Below are positions 35,425-43,415 of a stretch of 64,000 nucleotides of DNA, one piece after another. Source of the stretch: Rathayibacter sp. SD072 (GTDB taxonomy: Bacteria; Actinomycetota; Actinomycetes; Actinomycetales; Microbacteriaceae). Made by a program: the position numbers and the translations under genes. The DNA is taken from positions 1 to 64,000 of the forward strand of contig NZ_JADILJ010000003.1 in NCBI RefSeq assembly GCF_017355185.1, given 5' to 3'. How positions within the stretch are numbered: the stretch's first letter is position 1; each line of letters begins with the position of its first letter. Under the pieces are notes generated by a model, which worked only from the letters and a program-made list of their open reading frames with translations, was not told the origin of the DNA and made no database searches.

Positions 35425-36384
35425 TCAGGTCGTCCCGCCGACCACCAACTCAAGCTCGAGGGCGTTGACTGGGTCTTCTAGCGCGGAGGTCTCGCCGAGG
35501 ACCGAGAGGAAGCTAGCGATCATGTTCTTCGCCGGCGCGGTGACGTCGTACGAGATCGTGGTGAGCCGAGGCACCGTGACCTGGGAGAGCGGCGTGTGGT
35601 CCATTCCGATGATTGCGATCTGGGCGGGGACGTCGAACGAGCGAATCTTCGCTGCCGACAGCAAACAGGTTGCAAGGTCATCGTTGTAGCAGGCGATGCC
35701 GACTCCGGGAGTAGCCAAGCCGTCGAGCGCAGTAAGGGCCTCATCGAGGTTGATGCCGAGGCGTACGACGTCGGGCTCAGGGAGGCCGGCCCTTCGGCAC
35801 TCTTCCCGAACCCCCTCCTCACGGCCCTGGCCGAAGGGGTCCTGGCGCTCGTCCTGGAGTCGCGCTACCGCCAGGCTGGTGCTGCCGCGCTCAATCAGAT
35901 GCCGTGCCTGGAGTCGACCAATCTCCCGGTCGAACTGGTCCTCAGATCCAGGGTGCGGCTCGAAAGCGCGCACTCCGCGGCGTTGTAGGAGCTCTCGCTC
36001 CTCGCGTGAGAACGGCATGAGCGAGAGAACTGCGCGCGGCGCCATCCCAGTCAGCAGTCGACCCAGGGCCTCTGTTGTGGTGGTGGCGAGCCGAAGCACA
36101 AGCGTGAGCCCTTGATCTGCGAGCTGCTCCGTCGCAGCGCCGAAGATGTCTTGGAGGTTGCCGCCGAAGGTGGTGTTCGGGATGAGCGCAATCACGAAGT
36201 CGCTCGAGCCCATCGCAAGAGCCCGACCGGCCGCCGACGGCTGGTAGTCGAGCTCGACTGCCGCCGACCTGACCCGCTCGATAGTCGATGCGGAGAAGCG
36301 TTCACCCCGCCCGTTGAGGATCTGGCTCACTGTGCCACGAGACACCCCGGCAAGACGTGCGACGTCCTCGCTTTTCGCGACCAT
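35425..36384 (-). CDS. LacI-family regulator (A), controls the GH2 operon
   Basis: ATG 36384 follows GGGAGGAAATCGC; the product is 319 residues. The LacI HTH and hinge (DVARLAGVSRGTVSQILNGRGERFSASTIERVRSAAVELDYQPSAAGRALA) is followed by a periplasmic-binding-protein-like ligand domain. It is divergent from the GH2-SGNH-MFS operon. A TGACACGTGACA near-palindrome with central CG at 36441 is the likely operator. The effector is probably a sugar released by the island's hydrolases. Confidence 0.85.
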   Translation of the reverse strand: MVAKSEDVARLAGVSRGTVSQILNGRGERFSASTIERVRSAAVELDYQPSAAGRALAMGSSDFVIALIPNTTFGGNLQDIFGAATEQLADQGLTLVLRLATTTTEALGRLLTGMAPRAVLSLMPFSREERELLQRRGVRAFEPHPGSEDQFDREIGRLQARHLIERGSTSLAVARLQDERQDPFGQGREEGVREECRRAGLPEPDVVRLGINLDEALTALDGLATPGVGIACYNDDLATCLLSAAKIRSFDVPAQIAIIGMDHTPLSQVTVPRLTTISYDVTAPAKNMIASFLSVLGETSALEDPVNALELELVVGGTT

Positions 36385-36440
36385 GCGATTTCCTCCCGGT
36401 ACCGAGCTCCGGCCGTTTCTCATGATCGTAGAACAGTTGT

Positions 36441-36452
36441 TGACACGTGACA
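36441..36452. promoter_or_regulatory. putative LacI operator TGACACGTGACA
   Basis: A 12-bp near-palindrome (one mismatched pair) with the central CG typical of LacI operators lies in the divergent lacI-GH2 region. Its sequence differs from the AACGTT operator of the later LacI regulon. Confidence 0.45.
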
Positions 36453-36517
36453 CCCGCTGTGTTTAGCTCAGTAACGCGCGATACCTGCGCTGTACCCGCA
36501 ATGAAGTGGAGATCTCG

Positions 36518-39052
36518 ATGACGAGCCTGACCGATGCAGACGTCCTGAGGGGCGACTCCGAGTCCGCTCCCCATGCAGCTACGTCTCGAGCAAGTCGAAC
36601 GCTCTTCACTCAAAATTGGTCGTTCCGTACCAAGGTGACGGCCTTCGCTGAGCTCGGCGGGTCGGATGGTGCCGAGTGGGCTGAGGTGCACCTTCCGCAT
36701 GACGCCCTAATCGGTCAGACGCGTAGGGCTGATGTTGCTCGCGGTGAGACGAACGGCTTCTTCCCCGGTGGCGCATTTGAGTACCGGAAGACATACACCG
36801 CACCGGAGCAGGACGCCGGGTCCCTCGTCCTGCTCGAGTTCGACGGTGTGTACCGCGACGCCGCGGTGTTCGTGAATGGCAATCTCGCCGGTACCCACGC
36901 CTACGGCTACTCCCGCTTCATCGTCCGCATCGATCCGTTCCTGCAGTTCGGCACCGACAATGAGATCCGCGTCGAATGCCGCACCGCACTCGACAGCCGC
37001 TGGTACGCGGGCGCCGGGATCTACCGCGACGTGCACCTCATCGTGAAGCGACCTGGCCGCATCGTCCAGGACGGCGTGCGTATTACGACTCCCGAGGTCA
37101 CCGCGGCGGAGGCGCTCATCGAGGTCGAGGCCGTCGTCGAGAACGCCGGCCCCCTCACTCGCACCTACCGCCTCGAGGTGTCGATCCGAGATGACGACGG
37201 CGTCCCGGTCGGCAGCAGCGGCTCGCCGATCACCCTGCTACCCGGCACCAGCGGCACTGTCCGCCGCCGTATCTACCTTGAGAACCCGGCGCTGTGGAGC
37301 GTCGAGAGCCCGGCTCTTCACCACGCCCGCGTCGTGCTTCACGACGGGGACGAGGTCGTCGACACCGAGCATGTGACGTTCGGGATCCGCTCCCTTCAGC
37401 TCGACCCCGAACACGGCCTCCGCATCAACGGCGAGAGTGTGAAACTGCGCGGCGCGTGCATCCATCTCGACAACGGGCCGCTCGGCGTCGTGTCGATGCG
37501 ACCGGCGGAGGAGCGGAAAGTGGCGATCCTCAAGGAAGCGGGCTTCAACGCCGTCCGCAGCTCGCACGCCCCGATGAGCACGGCACTGCTCGACGCCTGC
37601 GACCGCCTCGGGATGCTCGTCATGGACGAGACCTTCGACATGTGGACGCAAGCGAAGTCCGACAACGACTACGCCTTCGACTTCCCGACCTGGTGGGAGC
37701 GGGACGTCGAGGCGATGGTCGCAAAGGACCGTCACCACCCGAGCGTCGTCTTCTACTCCATCGGCAACGAGATCCCGGAGACCGGCACCGCGATCGGCTC
37801 GATCTGGGGACGCCGCCTCGCCGAGAAGGTCCGCTCCCTCGACCCGACCCGCTACGTCACCAACGGCGTGAACCCCTTCGTCTCGATGATCGACACGATC
37901 GTCCCGCAGATGAAGGCTCAGCGCTCCGCCGCGGCCGAGCAGCCGAGCGGCGGAGTGAACACGATGATGGCCGGCTTCGGCGCCATGATGGGGCGCATCC
38001 AGGCCTCCGATCAGGCCACCCAGCGCACTGAGGAGTCGTTCGCCGTCCTCGACGTCGCCGGCATGAACTACGCCGACGCCCGCTACGAACTCGACCGCGA
38101 GCTCTTTCCCGACCGCATCATCATCGGCACCGAAACGTGGCCCTCCTCCATCGTCGGCAACTGGGCGCTCGTCGAGGCCGATGCCCGCGTAATCGGTGAC
38201 TTCACCTGGACCGGCTGGGACTACCTCGGCGAAGTCGGGATCGGTGTCAACCGCTACGTCGAGCCCGAGGCAGAAGCGGTCAGCGGCTTCAGCGGAGCGT
38301 TTCCCGCTCTCACCGCCGGCTGTGGTGACATCGACATCACTGGGCAGCGGCTGCCCGTGTCGTACTTCCGCGAGATCGTCTTCGGGCGCCGCTCCGAGCC
38401 GTACATTGCCGTCAGCCGTCCCGAGCGGCACGGGCAGGACCTCGCCGTCGCGACCCCATGGGCGTGGACGGACGCTCTTGGTAGCTGGTCGTGGCCCGGT
38501 TTCGAGGGCCAGCCGATTCGCGTCGAGGTCTACAGCGACGCGGAGCAGGTCGAGCTGCTGCTCGACGGAGTCTCACTCGGAGTCGCCGTCGTCGGGGCGG
38601 AGCTGCCGTTCCGCGCCGTCTTCGAGACCGAGTACACACCCGGCGAGCTCTCTGCCGTAGCCTCAATCGCCGGAGTCGAGAGCGGCCGATCCGCCATCCG
38701 CACGGCTGCGCAGGACCTGCAGCTGCGCGTCGACCTCGACCGCGCCGCCCTGCGAGCCGACGGCTCCGACCTCGCGCACCTTCTTATCTCACTCACGGAC
38801 ACCCTCGGAAACGTGCACAACGCGGTGACGCGCACCGTGACCGTGACCCTCGACGGCCCCGCCGTGCTGCAGGGCCTGGGCACCGGAGCGACGTCGACTG
38901 CCGAGCCCTTCACGGCCGACCACTGCACGACAAGCGACGGCCGCGCGCTCGCTATCATCCGTCCGATCGGCGCCGGTGAGATCACTGTCACAGTGTCCTC
39001 CGAAGGGTGTTCGGCCGTGGTCATCACTCTCGACGCCGGGGCCGTCGCATGA
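36518..39052 (+). CDS. glycoside hydrolase family 2 (beta-galactosidase-like)
   Basis: The 844-residue cytoplasmic-type protein (no signal peptide) runs in GH2 order: sugar-binding jelly roll (about 25-190), Ig-like domain, catalytic barrel with acid/base Glu in SIGNEIPE (~416) and nucleophile Glu in IIGTETWPS (~538), then DUF4982/Ig-like C-terminal domains. ATG 36518 has GTGGAG seven bases upstream, better than GTG 36506. Beta-galactosidase is likeliest, but other GH2 specificities (arabinosidase, glucuronidase) are possible. The stop overlaps the SGNH gene start. Confidence 0.87.
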   Translation: MTSLTDADVLRGDSESAPHAATSRASRTLFTQNWSFRTKVTAFAELGGSDGAEWAEVHLPHDALIGQTRRADVARGETNGFFPGGAFEYRKTYTAPEQDAGSLVLLEFDGVYRDAAVFVNGNLAGTHAYGYSRFIVRIDPFLQFGTDNEIRVECRTALDSRWYAGAGIYRDVHLIVKRPGRIVQDGVRITTPEVTAAEALIEVEAVVENAGPLTRTYRLEVSIRDDDGVPVGSSGSPITLLPGTSGTVRRRIYLENPALWSVESPALHHARVVLHDGDEVVDTEHVTFGIRSLQLDPEHGLRINGESVKLRGACIHLDNGPLGVVSMRPAEERKVAILKEAGFNAVRSSHAPMSTALLDACDRLGMLVMDETFDMWTQAKSDNDYAFDFPTWWERDVEAMVAKDRHHPSVVFYSIGNEIPETGTAIGSIWGRRLAEKVRSLDPTRYVTNGVNPFVSMIDTIVPQMKAQRSAAAEQPSGGVNTMMAGFGAMMGRIQASDQATQRTEESFAVLDVAGMNYADARYELDRELFPDRIIIGTETWPSSIVGNWALVEADARVIGDFTWTGWDYLGEVGIGVNRYVEPEAEAVSGFSGAFPALTAGCGDIDITGQRLPVSYFREIVFGRRSEPYIAVSRPERHGQDLAVATPWAWTDALGSWSWPGFEGQPIRVEVYSDAEQVELLLDGVSLGVAVVGAELPFRAVFETEYTPGELSAVASIAGVESGRSAIRTAAQDLQLRVDLDRAALRADGSDLAHLLISLTDTLGNVHNAVTRTVTVTLDGPAVLQGLGTGATSTAEPFTADHCTTSDGRALAIIRPIGAGEITVTVSSEGCSAVVITLDAGAVA

Positions 39053-39663
39053 GGCGGCTGCCCTCGCCGCTTCATCTCCTCAACGGAGTCATCGAGAAGC
39101 GGGTCATGGAACCCGGGCGACGTATGAAGGCAACCCAGTTCACGGAACTGACTCCGGCCCCGGGAGCACACGTCTTTCTCGGCGACAGCATCACCGAGGG
39201 CGGCGCGTGGCACGAGTGGTTCCCGGAGCATCACGTCGTCAACCGCGGCATCGGCGGCGATACGACTGCCGGCGTCCTACAACGACTCTCTCCGGTGACG
39301 GCGTGCGAGCCGGAGACGATCTTCCTTCTCATCGGAACCAACGACCTGGGTCTCGGCAGATCCGTCGATGAGACGGCCGCTGGAACCCGTGCGATTATCC
39401 AGCAACTCCGACAGGACGCTCCCGATGCACGCCTGGTTCTTCAAAGTGTCCTCCCGCGCCGCGCCAAGTTCGCCGACCGAATCCGCGCCCTCAATCTCCA
39501 CTATCGAACGATCGCGAAGACCTCGGGGAGCGATTTCCTCGATCTCTGGCCTGCACTCGCTGCGGGCGACGAGCTTCGCGCTGACGCGACACTCGACGGC
39601 CTGCACCTGACAGGTACGGCTTACCGCGAGTGGGTCGGCATGCTCCGCCCCTTCCTTCCCTGA
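39049..39663 (+). CDS. SGNH/GDSL-type esterase
   Basis: ATG 39049 overlaps the GH2 stop (ATGA). The 204-residue protein has block I FLGDSITEGG (nucleophile Ser47), block II RGIGGDTT, block III LIGTNDLG and block V DGLHLT (catalytic Asp and His). These enzymes remove acetyl or other acyl groups. Coupling to a glycosidase suggests deacylation of an imported glycoside. There is no signal peptide, so it is cytoplasmic. Confidence 0.87.
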   Translation: MRRLPSPLHLLNGVIEKRVMEPGRRMKATQFTELTPAPGAHVFLGDSITEGGAWHEWFPEHHVVNRGIGGDTTAGVLQRLSPVTACEPETIFLLIGTNDLGLGRSVDETAAGTRAIIQQLRQDAPDARLVLQSVLPRRAKFADRIRALNLHYRTIAKTSGSDFLDLWPALAAGDELRADATLDGLHLTGTAYREWVGMLRPFLP

Positions 39664-39700
39664 CCCAACCGCACTTCACAACTTCGACGAAGGAGTCATC

Positions 39701-41059
39701 ATGAGAGACCAGGACGCTCAGCCCCCCATTCCTAGCGGAGGAGCCTTCCCCATTCCGGGAACGCTCGCCTCAGAGGATGCCGTTCAGCAAAAGGCCGCCG
39801 CCGACCTCGGCACCACCCCCGAGCCGCCGAAGGTCAGCGCAGGCTGGATCACCCTCCTTGCGCTCGGTCTCTTTGGCGCCTACCTTGCCTTCGTCACGCC
39901 GATCGCGATCTCGCTCGCGATCCAGGTTCAGGCACTCGCTCCCGGCGGTGAGGAGTACCTCGGTGTCCTGCTTGGTGTCGGTTCGCTCGCGGCATTGCTC
40001 GTCGGCCCCCTCGGCGGCCAACTCAGCGACCGCACGCGCACCCGTCTCGGCCGCCGGCGACCGTGGATCCTGATCGGAACACTCATTGGCCTCGTCGGTC
40101 TTACGGTGATGGCGGCCGCGCCGAGCATCCTCGTCCTCGGCATCGGCTGGGTCATTGCGCAGATCGGCTGGAGCCAGACGGTCAACAACTTCACCACCCT
40201 GCAGGCCGACAAGCTTCCCGAGAGCCAGCGCGGCAAGGTCGGAGCTATCACCGGTTTCGCAACGATGGTGGCGCCCGTCTTCGGCGCCGTTATCGGAGGC
40301 ACCCTCGCCGGCCAGCCGTTCCTCCTCTTCCTCGTCCCCGGCGCCGTCGCCCTGCTGCTGGTCCTGGTCTTCGTCACCTTCATGAAGGAGGACGACAGCC
40401 GCAATGCGCCGACCGAGCAGACGCTCACCGCCGGGATCGTGCTCTCGAAGTACGTCTTCAACCCGCGCAAGTACCCCGACTTCTCCTGGAACTGGCTCGG
40501 CCGCTTCCTCTTCTTCTTCGGCCTCACGCTGAACACCTCCTACACGGCCTTCTTCTTCTCCTCGAAACTCGACGTCCCGGTCGACGAGATCGGCGGCACG
40601 GTCGCCACCGTCGGTCTGCTCGGCATCGTCGGCACGATCATCGGAGTCTTCGCCGGTGGGTTCCTCAGCGACAAGCTGCGTCGCCGCAAAGCCTTCGTGC
40701 TCGGCTCGGGAGTCGTCTTCGCGGCGGGCTCGCTCGTCATGGTGGTCGCTCAGGATCTGCCGCTTCTCATCGTCGGCGCCTTCATGGGCAACCTCGCTAT
40801 CGGCGTCTTCTCGGCCGTCGACCAGGCACTGTTCCTCGATGTGCTGCCCGAGCGGGCCACAGAGGCGGGGCGCTTCGTCAATCTCACTCAGTTCGCGACG
40901 ACGATTCCTCAGGCGCTCGCGCCCCTGCTGGCGTCGGTCATTCTGGCGCTCGGTGCGTCGTCGGATGGTGCGCGTGACTACTCCCTGCTCTACATCCTCG
41001 CCGCGGTGTTCACGCTCGCGGGTGGCATCGTCGTCCTCCGCGTTCGCTCGGTCCGCTGA
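39701..41059 (+). CDS. MFS transporter, probable glycoside importer
   Basis: The 452-residue, 12-helix MFS protein has a ~45-residue hydrophilic Pro-rich N-terminus, the loop motif GQLSDRTRTRLGRRRPW and GFLSDKLRRRK in the second half. The RTRLGRRRPW loop resembles SLC45/GPH-like disaccharide:H+ symporters. AAGGAG precedes ATG 39701. Its place between GH2/SGNH and GH1 genes suggests import of the same glycoside. Confidence 0.8.
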   Translation: MRDQDAQPPIPSGGAFPIPGTLASEDAVQQKAAADLGTTPEPPKVSAGWITLLALGLFGAYLAFVTPIAISLAIQVQALAPGGEEYLGVLLGVGSLAALLVGPLGGQLSDRTRTRLGRRRPWILIGTLIGLVGLTVMAAAPSILVLGIGWVIAQIGWSQTVNNFTTLQADKLPESQRGKVGAITGFATMVAPVFGAVIGGTLAGQPFLLFLVPGAVALLLVLVFVTFMKEDDSRNAPTEQTLTAGIVLSKYVFNPRKYPDFSWNWLGRFLFFFGLTLNTSYTAFFFSSKLDVPVDEIGGTVATVGLLGIVGTIIGVFAGGFLSDKLRRRKAFVLGSGVVFAAGSLVMVVAQDLPLLIVGAFMGNLAIGVFSAVDQALFLDVLPERATEAGRFVNLTQFATTIPQALAPLLASVILALGASSDGARDYSLLYILAAVFTLAGGIVVLRVRSVR

Positions 41060-41093
41060 CCGGCCGCTCACCCTTGCCGAGAAAACAGCCAGC

Positions 41094-42290
41094 ATGACGC
41101 GCCTGCGGCCCGACTTCCTCTGGGGGGCCTCCACGGCCCCTCACCAGACCGAGGGCGGCAACGTGAACAGCGACTGGTGGGTGTACGAGCAGCGGGCACC
41201 GCATTTCGCGGCGAGCGGTGACGGAGTGGACTCATACCACCGCTACGAGGACGACATGCGCCTGCTCGCCGAGGCCGGGCTCACCGCCTACCGCTTCGGT
41301 GTGGAGTGGTCTCGGATCGAGCCGCTGCCCGGGCAGTTCTCGCGTGCCGAGCTCGCTCACTACCGGCGAATGATCGACACCGCTCTCGCTCTCGGGCTTA
41401 CTCCGGTCGTCACGCTGCACCACTTCACGAGCCCGCGCTGGTTCGTCGAGGAGGGCGGCTGGCTGGGGGAGACCGCGCTCAGCCGCTTCAGCGCGTACGT
41501 GCGCGAGGTCTGCCGGATCCTCGACGGAGTCGAGTGGGTGTGCACCATCAACGAGCCCAACATGTTCTCGTTCATGATCCTGATGAGCCGGATGATCAAC
41601 TCAGAGGCTGTCCCGCCGATGGAGACTCCCACGATTCAGCCAGAGGGCGGCTTCACGCTGCCCTCGCCATCGCCCGAGACGACGGCACGGTTGATTGAGG
41701 CGCACCACGCCGCGCGGGCGATCGTCCGGGAGCTGACGGACGCGAAGGTCGGTTGGACCGTCGCTAACTTGGCCCTGTATCCGCTGCCCGGAGGAGAGTC
41801 GAGGCACGCCGAGGAGCAGCACGTCCGTGAGGACGTGTTCCTCGAGGCGGCACGCGGCGACGATTTCCTCGGCGTGCAGGCCTACTCGACGCAGGGCATT
41901 GACGCGAACGGTCTCGTGCCGAATCCGCCGAGCCCTGAGAACACGATGGTCGGCACTCCGTACCGCCCTGACACCCTCGGCATCGCTTTGCGGCACGCCT
42001 GGGAAGTCAGCGGTGGTGTCCCGCTGCTGGTCACCGAGAACGGCATCGCTACGCCCGACGACGCGCGGCGCATCGCCTACACGGAGGAGGCGCTCCGATA
42101 TCTCCATGAGGCCGTCGCCGATGAGATCGACGTGCGCGGCTACCTGCACTGGAGCCTGCTCGACAACTTCGAGTGGGGCCACTGGGAGCCGACCTTCGGC
42201 CTGATTGCGGTCGACCGCGACACCTTTGAGCGCCACCCCAAGCCGAGCCTGGCCTGGCTCGGTCGGACCGCCGCCTCGCTCCGTTCATGA
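41094..42290 (+). CDS. glycoside hydrolase family 1 (beta-glucosidase-like)
   Basis: The 398-residue cytoplasmic enzyme has the GH1 N-terminal signature FLWGASTAPHQTEG, acid/base Glu154 in TINEPN and nucleophile Glu near 315 in LLVTENGIA, plus the C-terminal WSLLDNFEW. It hydrolyses beta-glucosides or beta-galactosides and is slightly shorter than typical GH1 enzymes (~440-470). ATG 41094 lies 34 bp after the MFS stop; the open frame upstream is a shadow of the transporter gene. Confidence 0.9.
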   Translation: MTRLRPDFLWGASTAPHQTEGGNVNSDWWVYEQRAPHFAASGDGVDSYHRYEDDMRLLAEAGLTAYRFGVEWSRIEPLPGQFSRAELAHYRRMIDTALALGLTPVVTLHHFTSPRWFVEEGGWLGETALSRFSAYVREVCRILDGVEWVCTINEPNMFSFMILMSRMINSEAVPPMETPTIQPEGGFTLPSPSPETTARLIEAHHAARAIVRELTDAKVGWTVANLALYPLPGGESRHAEEQHVREDVFLEAARGDDFLGVQAYSTQGIDANGLVPNPPSPENTMVGTPYRPDTLGIALRHAWEVSGGVPLLVTENGIATPDDARRIAYTEEALRYLHEAVADEIDVRGYLHWSLLDNFEWGHWEPTFGLIAVDRDTFERHPKPSLAWLGRTAASLRS

Positions 42291-42339
42291 GCCTCCGCGA
42301 GTCCGACACCGTCCGACCTTGACACTGGAAGAGCACAGC

Positions 42340-43353
42340 ATGACTGACGATAAGACCGCCCTGACCGCCAACAGCACGATCGGCGCATGGCTCGAGCACC
42401 CCGCAGGCGCGGCAATCGTCCGCGGCATCGCGGAGCAGGCGGGCATGGACGAGCACGCGCTCTCCGTGCTCCGTAAGGTGACCCTCGGCCGGCTGATCGG
42501 CATGTCGGCAAACGCACCGGCGGGCCTCGCCGACTCCCTTGTCGCACAGGCCAACGGCGGACGCGTGCCTTCGGACGACGAGGCGACAGGGCTCGCCTGG
42601 GTCGAAAGGATTACGCCGGGACGCTTCGACGGCTCGACTGTCATCGTGACCGGCGCCGCCTCCGGCATCGGCCGCGCCGTCGCCTCGCGAGTAGCACGTG
42701 AGGGCGGACGCGTGATCGCCGTCGACATCTCGGCCGACAGGCTCGCCGGGCTTGCCGATGAGCTCACCGGTCACGACGTCGTCGCCGTCGCCGGCGACAT
42801 CACCTCAGAGGAGGGCGTCGCCGCGATCGTCGCTGCCGCCGAGGGGCGCGTGGACGCGCTCGCCAACGTCGCCGGGCTGAGCGACGACTTCGCCCCGCTG
42901 CACGAGGTCAGCGATGCAGTGCTCGAGCGGGTCTTCGCCGTCAACGTGTTCGGAGTCATCCGACTCACCCGCGCGGTACTGCCTCTAATGATCGCGGCCG
43001 GCCGCGGCTCCATCGTCAACATCGCCTCCGAGGCGGCACTGCGCGGCTCCTCGTCCGGGCTCGTCTACACCGCGTCAAAGAACGCCGTCGTCGGCATCAC
43101 GAAGAGCACGGCCTTCATGTACGAGCCGCACGGCATCCGCTCCAACAGCGTCGCTCCGGGCGGAACCCTCACCGGGATGCGCCCGGTGAACACGAGCGCC
43201 TTCGGCCAGCAGCGGATCGACAGCCAGCGGGCCGACGTGCCCATCTCCGTACCGGAGGCTCTGGCGGCGTCGATCACGTTCCTGCTCAGCGATGACAGCG
43301 TCAACATCAACGGAGCGATCCTGCCCTCCGACGGCGGCGAGTCCGTCTACTGA
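42340..43353 (+). CDS. short-chain dehydrogenase with N-terminal helical domain (second copy)
   Basis: The 337-residue protein has an N-terminal helical domain (residues ~10-85, ending LVAQANGGRVPSDDE) and a classical SDR core with TGAASGIG (~104-111), the active Ser in NIASEAALRGSSSG, and YTASK near 243-247. The architecture and linker match the SDR at 11643, so the two are paralogues. Within the island it could oxidise a sugar hydroxyl or the hydroxyl of a released aglycone. The start ATG 42340 is 49 bp after the GH1 stop, with a weak GGAAGAG ribosome-binding site. Confidence 0.82.
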   Translation: MTDDKTALTANSTIGAWLEHPAGAAIVRGIAEQAGMDEHALSVLRKVTLGRLIGMSANAPAGLADSLVAQANGGRVPSDDEATGLAWVERITPGRFDGSTVIVTGAASGIGRAVASRVAREGGRVIAVDISADRLAGLADELTGHDVVAVAGDITSEEGVAAIVAAAEGRVDALANVAGLSDDFAPLHEVSDAVLERVFAVNVFGVIRLTRAVLPLMIAAGRGSIVNIASEAALRGSSSGLVYTASKNAVVGITKSTAFMYEPHGIRSNSVAPGGTLTGMRPVNTSAFGQQRIDSQRADVPISVPEALAASITFLLSDDSVNINGAILPSDGGESVY

Positions 43354-43415
43354 ACCCGGCCACCACCACTCCTCACCCCAGAATCGGCCGTCACCGGCCG
43401 GAAGGATCACCGCTC

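Noticed and set aside
37238-38431. 397-codon minus-strand frame opposite GH2
   Set aside because: No motifs, composition typical of antisense frames; GH2 catalytic motifs lie on the plus strand.
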